5,115 nt of DNA from Acidobacteriota bacterium (GTDB taxonomy: Bacteria; Acidobacteriota; Terriglobia; Terriglobales; Acidobacteriaceae). The stretch lies in contig QHVR01000181.1 in assembly GCA_003223595.1 (NCBI GenBank), positions 1-5,115 of the forward strand. Direction: 5' to 3'. The position numbers and the translations under genes are program-made. The notes below the pieces were generated by a model. That model did no database searches and was not told the origin of the DNA. It worked only from the letters and a program-made list of their open reading frames with translations. Positions 1-5,115 of the stretch are shown here, piece after piece. Numbering within the stretch: the first letter of the stretch is position 1; the number at the start of each line of letters is the position of its first letter.

Positions 1-617
1 ACAACTCGGGGTAATACGTAGATGAATACGAAGTTCAGCAAACCAGTGACTACTACGAAGTACCAGTAATCGGAGTTGATGGCAGCGTCGGCAAGACGTG
101 TACCTTCCATCTTCGGAGTGAACGCGACTGCCAGGATTACCAGCGTCTCGATAAGTTCCGTGACCAGATGTCCCGCATGCATTCCGATCAGAACCCACAA
201 AGTCGAGGAGTACGCATCATCGGACCAGCGGCAGTTCAGCGTCGTGAACTCAAAGACTCGAACGATCGTGGCTACCACCGCGAACGCCGCGAGCAAAGCC
301 AGTCCGTTTCTGATTGCGCGCCGGTCTCCGGATGGCGCAACTTTTTGTACCCAGCGGGCCGGGATAACGCTCAGCACAAAGACAATTGCGTTGGCGACTC
401 CGTAGCGGAGGGCAGGCGCAAAATGTCCCGGCGGCCATTCCTGCACACGGGTGCGCAAATAAAAGTAGCTTGCGAACATGAGGGCAAACATCGTGCCCTC
501 GATGGTCATGTAGAAAACATTCGCGAGCCAGGTCGTATTGGAACGGCCGAACGCGACGCTCGGCAAGTCCGAAACGTCGAGCGTCATGGGACGAATTGGC
601 TCCCTCAACGACTCCAT
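1..617 (-). CDS. coxC: Cytochrome c oxidase subunit III, C-terminus cut by window edge
   Basis: An open frame from ATG at 617 to the left edge without a stop, giving 205 complete codons. It begins MESLREPIRPMTLDVSDLPS. Five hydrophobic helices are visible: about 32-54 (with Glu40 in YMTIEGTMFALMFASYFYLR, the conserved membrane Glu of subunit III), 70-88, 105-124, 138-166 and 184-202. Helix four carries GMHAGHLVTELIETL (145-159), equivalent to the conserved His/Glu helix of the family. The final DYWYFVVVTGLLNFVFIYVL (183-202) is the usual last helix, so only a few residues are probably missing. The protein is the short, five-helix form that lacks the first two helices of mitochondrial-like subunit III. 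Subunit III stabilises subunit I and supports proton uptake. The start overlaps the coxA end by 13 bases and has AGAGGG 4 bases upstream. Confidence 0.93.
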   Translation of the reverse strand, partial: MESLREPIRPMTLDVSDLPSVAFGRSNTTWLANVFYMTIEGTMFALMFASYFYLRTRVQEWPPGHFAPALRYGVANAIVFVLSVIPARWVQKVAPSGDRRAIRNGLALLAAFAVVATIVRVFEFTTLNCRWSDDAYSSTLWVLIGMHAGHLVTELIETLVILAVAFTPKMEGTRLADAAINSDYWYFVVVTGLLNFVFIYVLPRV

Positions 618-2542
618 GTTGCCCTCTGCGGAAGCGGAGCGGGAGAGTGTCCGTGCGGCCAAAGCCAGCCAATTAAAGTGATGATCACCAGGGGCGCTCC
701 ATACGGGACCGCCCAGGGGGTGAAAATGGATCCGACAAACGTGACAGACACAGCCACAGACGCAAGGAAAGGCCAGATGCTCGGACCCGGATCCTCGTCC
801 TTGTGCTGCGGATTACTGTCCAGGCTGTGCGTGACCAGGATCTCGCGAATGTCATCGCGCAACCCGACTACAACGGCCTGGTCAGGCGCCGCGTCCCAAA
901 GAGCATCCCGTCCATTCACGGTGGGCGGAAGCAGAAAGTTGTAGGACGGCGGCGGCGATGAGGTGCCCCATTCCAGCCCGCTGTCTCCCCACGGATTGTT
1001 CCCCGCTCGCTCACCCAGACGCTTGCTGCGAAAGATATTGGCGAGAAAAACGAGGATTCCCGCCGTCATGAACGCGACCCCAGTGGTGGCTATCGTGTTC
1101 AGGTACTGCCAGTGCATGTCGGGAAGATACGTGTAAACGCGGCGTGTCATTCCATGCAGTCCCAGGAAATGCATGGTGAAGAACGTCAGGTTAAAGCCGA
1201 TGAAGAACAGCCAGAAATGCCATTTTCCGAGCGTCTCATCGGGCATTCGTCCCGTCATTTTTGGGAACCAGAAGTAGAGGCCCGCAAACATGGGGAAAAG
1301 AGCTCCACCAATGAGGACGTAGTGAAAATGGGCAACGATGAAGTAGGTATCGTGCACCTGGGTGTCTACTGGCACGGAGGCCAGCATGACTCCCGAGAGC
1401 CCGCCGATCAGGAAAACAAAGAAGAACCCGAACGCCCATAGCATCGGTAAGCGCATTTGCACGCGGCCATGCCAGATCGTCGCCAACCAGCAGAAGAACT
1501 GAACTCCGGTGGGAATTACGATCATCAGACTTGCGGCCGTGAAAAAGCTTTCACTCAGCTGCGGCAACCCGGTGGCAAACATGTGATGCACCCACACTCC
1601 GAATCCAATGAACCCCGTTGCCACTACGGAGACAACGATTGGCGTATGACCGAAAATGCGGCGGCGAGAGAAGCAGGAGACCAGCGTCGATACGATTGCC
1701 GCCCCGGGCAGGAAGATGATGTAGACCTCGGGATGACCGAAGAACCAGAACAAATGCTGGTAAAGAAGAACGTCGCCGCCTTCCGCGGGATTATAGAAGT
1801 GCGTGCCCACAAGGCGATCCAGCAGAAGAAGCCCGCTCGCTACCATTACTGCCGGCATCGCAAAGATGACCATGAAGGAAAGAGTCAGCTTTTCCCAGAG
1901 CAGGATGGGCATGCGGTTCAGTGTCATACCCGGAGCGCGATAACGCAGAATCGTGGTCGCTAGGCAGACCGCGACTCCGAGCGCAGAGACTTCCGTGAAC
2001 GTGATCATTTGCGACCAGATATCCGCACGGTGTCCGGGATCGTATTGCGGGCCCGCCAGGGGAACGTAGGCGAACCACCCGACATCCGGCCCCGTGTTGG
2101 TGAGTAACCCACCCCAAAGAACCAGCGCCCCACCCACATAGAGGTAGTAGCTGAAAAGATTCAAGCGCGGGAAGGCGATATTTCGCGCGCCGCACATCAG
2201 CGGAACCACGTACACCCCGAATCCCTGAAACATCATGGGTACCGCAAACAGGAAAATCATCGTGCTGCCGTGCATGGTGAAAATCTGGTTGTATAAATCC
2301 GGGCCGAGCAGCGAGTTCTCCGGCTTCATCAATTGCAGCCGCATGATCGCCGCCAGCACGCCGCCCAGCGCTAAGAAGATGAAGGCGGTGACCATGAACC
2401 GTATGCCCACCGCGGTGTGATGGGTGTTGCTGAGCCATCCCCAAACACCCCGCGGCTGGTGCCACGTCCTGGCGAGGCGGGACGCAAGGTCACTGTCGTG
2501 AGTGTCTTTTTCCTTCGCGATTACAGGTTCTGTAGTGGCCAC
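605..2542 (-). CDS. coxA: Cytochrome c oxidase subunit I (haem-copper oxidase catalytic subunit) with C-terminal two-helix extension
   Basis: A 645-residue integral membrane protein that reduces O2 to water, with twelve core helices between about 46 and 503. Metal ligands are complete: H91 (in MHGS) and H407 for low-spin haem; H270 with Y274 in GHPEVY, H319 and H320 for CuB and the His-Tyr crosslink; H405 in VAHFHYVL for the active-site haem. VHDTY (396-400) carries the His and Asp of the Mg site. HPEVY includes Glu272, the A1-type proton-gating Glu. Two canonical channel residues differ: Gln348 in IPTGVQFF where most A-type enzymes have Lys, and Asn121 in GARNIAFPR where Asp is usual. The tail NPWGDSGLEWGTSSPPPSYNF region (516-536) is followed by a polar linker and two extra helices (about 589-607 and 612-629), making it longer than the usual 520-560 residues. 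The start is a GTG; an in-frame TGA three codons above excludes an earlier one. Confidence 0.97.
   Translation of the reverse strand: MATTEPVIAKEKDTHDSDLASRLARTWHQPRGVWGWLSNTHHTAVGIRFMVTAFIFLALGGVLAAIMRLQLMKPENSLLGPDLYNQIFTMHGSTMIFLFAVPMMFQGFGVYVVPLMCGARNIAFPRLNLFSYYLYVGGALVLWGGLLTNTGPDVGWFAYVPLAGPQYDPGHRADIWSQMITFTEVSALGVAVCLATTILRYRAPGMTLNRMPILLWEKLTLSFMVIFAMPAVMVASGLLLLDRLVGTHFYNPAEGGDVLLYQHLFWFFGHPEVYIIFLPGAAIVSTLVSCFSRRRIFGHTPIVVSVVATGFIGFGVWVHHMFATGLPQLSESFFTAASLMIVIPTGVQFFCWLATIWHGRVQMRLPMLWAFGFFFVFLIGGLSGVMLASVPVDTQVHDTYFIVAHFHYVLIGGALFPMFAGLYFWFPKMTGRMPDETLGKWHFWLFFIGFNLTFFTMHFLGLHGMTRRVYTYLPDMHWQYLNTIATTGVAFMTAGILVFLANIFRSKRLGERAGNNPWGDSGLEWGTSSPPPSYNFLLPPTVNGRDALWDAAPDQAVVVGLRDDIREILVTHSLDSNPQHKDEDPGPSIWPFLASVAVSVTFVGSIFTPWAVPYGAPLVIITLIGWLWPHGHSPAPLPQRATWSR
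622..627 (-). promoter_or_regulatory. Shine-Dalgarno of coxC inside the end of coxA
   Basis: The minus strand reads AGAGGG, then CAAC, then ATG at 617-615. It lies within the last codons of coxA and supports the chosen coxC start and coupled translation of subunits I and III. Confidence 0.55.
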
Positions 2543-2544
2543 GG

Positions 2545-2550
2545 TTCCTC
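2545..2550 (-). promoter_or_regulatory. Shine-Dalgarno deciding the GTG start of coxA, overlapping the coxB stop
   Basis: The minus strand reads TGAGGAACCGTG: the TGA ends coxB, GAGGAA is the ribosome binding site, and GTG (2542-2540) starts coxA. A nearby ATG at 2552-2550 is in another frame. The next in-frame Met is residue 50, inside the first helix, so GTG is the only sensible start. Confidence 0.65.
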
Positions 2551-3553
2551 ATTGCAAAGTTTGCAGATATGCCAGCAGTGCCTGCAGATCGTCGGGAGCA
2601 AGCGAGTTGGGCGACATCTCAGTGCCTGGCTTTATACGCTGCGGATCGAGAATCCACCCCGCCACTGCGCCGCGAGTGTTGGGCAGAGTCTCAGCGGCGA
2701 TCATGTTGCGGCTGGCGATGTGAGTGAGATCCGGGCCGAAGCGTGAGCCTGCGTCCGTGCCGCGAATGGTGTGACACATCAGGCAGGCATGCGTCAGGAA
2801 GACCGCGCGTCCGCGGCTGGTTTCGTCATTGCTCGGTTCGACGGCCGGTTTGAGTTGCTGCTGTTGCCACGCCTGAAAGTCCTCCACCGACTGCGCGATC
2901 ACCGAAAAGCCCATATGCGCATGCTGCAGCCCGCAGAATTCCGCGCATTGTCCTCGATACGTTCCCGGCTGCTCGATTTTGAACCAGAACGCGGAAGAGT
3001 ACCCCGGTAGAAGGTCGCGCTTCCCGGTAATGCTCGGTGCCCAGAAACTGTGGATCACATCGGCGGAATTCGTGAGGATAACCACGGGAGTGTTCACCGG
3101 AACGTGTATTTCATTCGCCGTGGTGACGGTCTGATCCGCTTGCGGGTTCGGGTAAACGACCTCCCACCACCATTGATGACCGATGATCTGGATGGTGACG
3201 GGATTCTTTGAAGTCAGTCCGGCGGCCTTCTTGCCGGTGACCACACTCAGAACCAGTACGACGAACAAGGTCACGACCGTGACCGCGACCGCCGTTCCCA
3301 CCGCCCACTTCGCACGCTCGTCTCCTTCTTTATCTTCGAATACGGGCAACGGATAGATAGCGTCGGTTCTCGATTTCGCGCCGGCTCGGGTGAATCCCAG
3401 AATCATCAAGACGTAAACCGCGAACACGATCCAGAAAATGACCCAATAAAGCCACTCGATGTGGCTGCCCTGCGGCGCGCCGGGATGCAAGATACTGTGC
3501 CGGCCCGGATCAAGCGGCATGGCCTGCGCCAGCACGTACAGAGCTGCAATCAT
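2549..3553 (-). CDS. coxB: Cytochrome c oxidase subunit II with fused C-terminal cytochrome c domain (caa3-type)
   Basis: A 334-residue membrane-anchored electron-entry subunit of a haem-copper oxidase. Two transmembrane helices are seen at about residues 34-54 (WLYWVIFWIVFAVYVLMILG) and 84-105. The cupredoxin domain follows with IIGHQWWWEVVYP (123-135), the aromatic patch that relays electrons from cytochrome c to CuA. All CuA ligands are present: H168 in VIHSFW, then C203, E205, C207, H211 and M214 in QCAEFCGLQHAHM, with the standard spacing of 35 residues from His to first Cys. A second domain (about 245-334) is a cytochrome c: CLMCH at 257-261, RFGPDLTH (271-278) and M313 in PGTEMSP as likely axial Met. 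The ATG at 3553 overlaps the preceding TGA by four bases, with a weak GGAG 9 bases upstream. The first ~30 residues do not form a clear cleavable signal. Subunit I starts 6 bases after the stop. Confidence 0.96.
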   Translation of the reverse strand: MIAALYVLAQAMPLDPGRHSILHPGAPQGSHIEWLYWVIFWIVFAVYVLMILGFTRAGAKSRTDAIYPLPVFEDKEGDERAKWAVGTAVAVTVVTLFVVLVLSVVTGKKAAGLTSKNPVTIQIIGHQWWWEVVYPNPQADQTVTTANEIHVPVNTPVVILTNSADVIHSFWAPSITGKRDLLPGYSSAFWFKIEQPGTYRGQCAEFCGLQHAHMGFSVIAQSVEDFQAWQQQQLKPAVEPSNDETSRGRAVFLTHACLMCHTIRGTDAGSRFGPDLTHIASRNMIAAETLPNTRGAVAGWILDPQRIKPGTEMSPNSLAPDDLQALLAYLQTLQ

Positions 3554-4020
3554 TGGTGCTGCTCCGGGGAGCCGGTGATTCCGGTGGGTGTTTGCGGGGG
3601 CGTGGAAGATTCTGCCGGCTTGACCCTCATGTGATCGGGGCGGTTGGGCGAAACGCCTTTCGGAAGCAGTCCTGCCATGGAGCGGACGTAAGCCGCAATT
3701 TCCCAGGCTTGATATTCGGGAACGCGATTTCGGAACGAGGGCATCCCGTTCGGCCTGCCTTGCATAATCGTCGTGAAAACGTTACCGGCTTCGCTGCCGT
3801 AGATCCAATTGTTGTCCATGAGCGGCGGGCCAATACCGCCGCCACCGTGGGCGTGACAACCCACGCAGTTGTACTGTTCGTAAAGCTTCTGGCCCTCAGA
3901 AACTGCGTACGCGCTTTCCTGGTACATGTTCCCCGGTGGCGGTGTGGGGATTGAGTTCGCGCCCGGATTCAACCCGCTAACCTGTACAGTGTTGAAAAGA
4001 TCCTGGTTTCCCTCGAGCAC
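3550..4020 (-). CDS. Mono-haem cytochrome c, likely electron carrier between the dehydrogenase and the oxidase
   Basis: An open frame of 156 codons counted from a GTG at 4020. It is probably not the natural start, since the frame is open further up to a TAG at 4117-4119 without a convincing start codon. A Pro-rich linker (about residues 24-30) precedes a class I cytochrome c domain: haem-binding CVGCH at 52-56, a glycine stretch and GPPLMDNNWIYGS (64-76), GRPNGMPSF (88-96) with Met93 as likely axial ligand, and YVRSMAGLLP (111-120). The tail after about 125 is polar and Pro-rich. The matching signal peptide lies in another frame at 3969-4085, so the intact protein would be a periplasm-facing lipoprotein. 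Lying between xoxJ and coxB, it probably takes electrons from the quinoprotein (the XoxG role) or feeds the oxidase; it might also be counted as an oxidase-associated subunit. The TGA overlaps the coxB start as ATGA, which points to translational coupling. Confidence 0.85.
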   Translation of the reverse strand: MLEGNQDLFNTVQVSGLNPGANSIPTPPPGNMYQESAYAVSEGQKLYEQYNCVGCHAHGGGGIGPPLMDNNWIYGSEAGNVFTTIMQGRPNGMPSFRNRVPEYQAWEIAAYVRSMAGLLPKGVSPNRPDHMRVKPAESSTPPQTPTGITGSPEQHQ

Positions 4021-4085
4021 GACATCAGCACCGCAACCACGGCGAACGCGGCGAGTGTAACTCCGAGTTGGAGATTGCTGCGCAT
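3969..4085 (-). CDS. Out-of-frame lipoprotein signal peptide belonging to the downstream cytochrome c (gene broken by an apparent frameshift)
   Basis: A 38-codon reading frame from the ATG at 4085, which shares its A with the last base of the xoxJ stop (TAATG). It ends at a TGA at 3971-3969. It encodes MRSNLQLGVTLAAFAVVAVL and then MSCSRETRIF, followed by about ten more residues. This is a clear signal peptide with a lipobox-like LMSC (Cys23). A bacterial c-type cytochrome must be exported to receive haem, and the cytochrome frame just downstream has no signal of its own. The simplest reading is that this is its true N-terminus, put out of frame by a single missing base somewhere around 3975-4020. 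Restoring one base would give a lipoprotein of about 178 residues. Whether the missing base is a sequencing or assembly error or a real mutation cannot be told from this sequence. Confidence 0.65.
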   Translation of the reverse strand: MRSNLQLGVTLAAFAVVAVLMSCSRETRIFSTLYRLAG

Positions 4086-4903
4086 TACTCGGCTCTGCTG
4101 CCGCCCTCCTGCGTACCTAGGGGTAGCTCTGGAACCGCATATTCTGAGAGAACTTTCTGGATGTCCTGCTGCCGTTCGGTTAGTACATGCTCCAACTCGT
4201 TGCGAAGCGCGATATTTCCTTTGCGAACGCCCATCGAGATCGAAAACGTAAATGGCAATGCCGGAGGGTCGACTTCTGGTTCAACAGGAAGTAGTTTCAA
4301 TTCGCCGTCGTAGCGCTTGGCAAAGTAGCCAGCGAGGGGGCCCCAGACCACTGCCATATCTACTTGGTGTTGCGCGACGGCGCGAATGATGGACTCTGCG
4401 CTTTTCCCGGTAGTATCGAATCCCACGATCTCACTTTGCAGTCCACGGCGCGAGAGAGCGGTGCCTGGCGGAGTGTAGTTCTCATCTAGAACCTGGATAG
4501 CGATCTTCAGTCCATGCAGTTCGGGTGAATCGAACGAAATCGATTTCAGTTTCTCCTGTTTCGGAACTACAAAGACATAAGTCGACCGGTAATAAGCCCT
4601 CGTCGTGAGCAGCGGGCGGAAGTTGGTTGGAATTCCGATCACCAAATCGCATTGCGATTTATCCAGATATTCGCGAACGAAGCCGCGGCCCATCCTTTGC
4701 CAGACATACGTGAGGTGTGCGCCTAACTCAGCCGCAACCAGCTCTGCGATACGGTTCTCGAATCCCCGCTGCTGGATATTGGAGAACGGCATGTTGTCGG
4801 GATCAGCGCAGACGCGAAGTTGACGACTCTGACCGGACGCCGCCCCGGCAATCAACAGCAAGAAGATCGTGAGTGCAGCAGGCTTAAGGAAGGGTGAAAA
4901 CAT
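4085..4903 (-). CDS. xoxJ: XoxJ/MxaJ-like periplasmic binding protein associated with quinoprotein dehydrogenase
   Basis: A 272-residue protein with an N-terminal signal peptide (residues 1 to about 24, hydrophobic core LTIFLLLIAGAASG), so periplasmic. The mature part is a type-2 periplasmic solute-binding fold. It opens with RVCADPDNMPFSN (about 30-42), then GFENRIAELVAAELG (47-61), QCDLVIGIPT (84-93) and TTRAYYRSTYVFVV (100-113). These are the hallmarks of the quinoprotein-dehydrogenase-associated substrate-binding-like family (MxaJ, XoxJ). Only two cysteines are present, C32 and C85, and they could form a disulfide. Family members are needed for methanol dehydrogenase function, probably by helping activate or mature the enzyme rather than by transport; no ABC permease or ATPase is seen here. 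The ATG at 4903 is supported by a strong GGGAGGG motif 7 bases upstream and by overlap with the xoxF end. Its TAA shares one base with the ATG at 4085 that starts the cytochrome signal peptide. Confidence 0.9.
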   Translation of the reverse strand: MFSPFLKPAALTIFLLLIAGAASGQSRQLRVCADPDNMPFSNIQQRGFENRIAELVAAELGAHLTYVWQRMGRGFVREYLDKSQCDLVIGIPTNFRPLLTTRAYYRSTYVFVVPKQEKLKSISFDSPELHGLKIAIQVLDENYTPPGTALSRRGLQSEIVGFDTTGKSAESIIRAVAQHQVDMAVVWGPLAGYFAKRYDGELKLLPVEPEVDPPALPFTFSISMGVRKGNIALRNELEHVLTERQQDIQKVLSEYAVPELPLGTQEGGSRAE

Positions 4904-5115
4904 ACAGCATCCCTCCCTTGGTGGTGTACTTGGGCAGATCTTTCATGGCTCCGGCGAATCCAAGAGCTGCGGATTCATCCCTGGCGTCCAAGCCTCCGGA
5001 GACAATGGCTCCGGCCCATCCACCTACGCCTGACAAAATCGCGACGTATTGCTTGCCATCGGGACCTTTGTAGCTGACGGGCTGGCCGATGATTCCTGAC
5101 CCCGTCTTGAATTGC
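4884..5115 (-). CDS. xoxF: PQQ-dependent methanol/alcohol dehydrogenase, XoxF-type, C-terminal fragment
   Basis: The last 76 codons of a gene that enters from the right edge, read from position 5114 to a TAA at 4886-4884. The peptide begins QFKTGSGIIGQPVSYKGPDG, continues with QYVAILSGVGGWAGA and ends KDLPKYTTKGGMLYVFTLP. This is the typical C-terminal end of large quinoprotein methanol dehydrogenases, with the final beta-propeller blade (KTGSGIIGQP, GVGGWAG) and the closing strand. Family members are periplasmic, bind PQQ and oxidise methanol or other primary alcohols, passing electrons to cytochrome c. The PQQ disulfide, the catalytic Asp and the extra Asp that marks lanthanide-dependent XoxF all lie outside the window. 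The XoxF assignment therefore rests on the C-terminal wording and on the following xoxJ. Its end overlaps the start of xoxJ by 20 bases, and it contains the xoxJ ribosome binding site. Another PQQ alcohol dehydrogenase subtype is possible. Confidence 0.88.
   Translation of the reverse strand, partial: QFKTGSGIIGQPVSYKGPDGKQYVAILSGVGGWAGAIVSGGLDARDESAALGFAGAMKDLPKYTTKGGMLYVFTLP
4911..4917 (-). promoter_or_regulatory. Strong Shine-Dalgarno of xoxJ inside the end of xoxF
   Basis: The minus strand reads GGGAGGG, then a 7-base spacer, then ATG at 4903-4901. It lies within the xoxF codons for Lys-Gly-Gly near that gene's end. A second ATG in the spacer (4910-4908) is in another frame and too close to the motif to be the better start. 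The site fixes the xoxJ start. Confidence 0.7.

Noticed and set aside
250..672. A 140-codon minus-strand frame at the end of coxA
   Set aside because: It covers the same DNA as coxC in a different frame. The coxC frame shows the subunit III motifs and helices; this one is basic and featureless.
168..944. A 258-codon open frame on the plus strand
   Set aside because: It lies antisense to coxC and the end of coxA, which have clear conserved motifs. The predicted peptide is rich in Arg, Ser and His without any recognisable domain, as expected for a shadow frame in GC-rich coding DNA.
1457..1963. A 168-codon plus-strand frame antisense to coxA
   Set aside because: The codons are the complement of the catalytic core of subunit I, the composition is highly polar, and there is no family resemblance.
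1791..2465. A 224-codon minus-strand frame overlapping coxA
   Set aside because: It is in another frame of the same strand through strongly conserved coxA helices; the product has no domain or start signal.
3975..4020. Programmed -1 ribosomal frameshift joining signal peptide and cytochrome
   Set aside because: A slippery-looking GGGAAAC is present at 4006-4012, but it is phased G GGA AAC in the cytochrome frame, not in the incoming signal-peptide frame, so it would not drive the required shift. I saw no obvious strong downstream hairpin, although I could not compute folding.
1..5115. An undescribed defence, mobile or RNA system
   Set aside because: All the DNA is accounted for by six known protein families with almost no intergenic sequence. 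There are no repeats, integrase or transposase motifs, or structured RNA signals that I could see.

Overview
The window is one uninterrupted minus-strand operon. Transcription runs from high to low coordinates, and the largest gap between neighbouring genes is 6 bases. In transcription order it holds: the 3' end of a PQQ-dependent methanol/alcohol dehydrogenase (xoxF-type, 4884-5115, cut by the window edge); xoxJ, a periplasmic binding-protein-like partner of that enzyme (4085-4903); a c-type cytochrome (3550-4020) whose lipoprotein signal peptide sits just upstream in another frame (3969-4085); subunit II of a haem-copper oxidase with a C-terminal cytochrome c domain (coxB, 2549-3553); subunit I (coxA, 605-2542); and subunit III (coxC, 617 down to the window edge). 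coxC is nearly complete, but it reaches the edge without a stop codon and so is easily missed.

Together the genes describe a short periplasmic respiratory chain. The quinoprotein oxidises methanol or a related alcohol, XoxJ assists it, one or two cytochrome c domains carry the electrons, and a caa3-type oxidase reduces O2. Keeping primary dehydrogenase, carrier and terminal oxidase in one co-translated unit is the most striking aspect of the locus. The lanthanide-binding part of the dehydrogenase lies outside the window, so lanthanide dependence is inferred from its C-terminus and the neighbouring xoxJ, not seen directly.

The DNA looks moderately GC-rich. The mixture of XoxF, XoxJ and this oxidase type suggests a Gram-negative soil or sediment bacterium. 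An acidobacterial or similar lineage is my best guess from protein style, held with low confidence. I see no RNA gene, mobile element, repeat, CRISPR array, promoter or terminator. The operon starts upstream of position 5115 and continues past position 1.

Points that need a second look: an apparent one-base frameshift separating the cytochrome from its signal peptide; replacement of the canonical K-channel lysine and D-channel aspartate in subunit I; and a two-helix C-terminal extension on subunit I.
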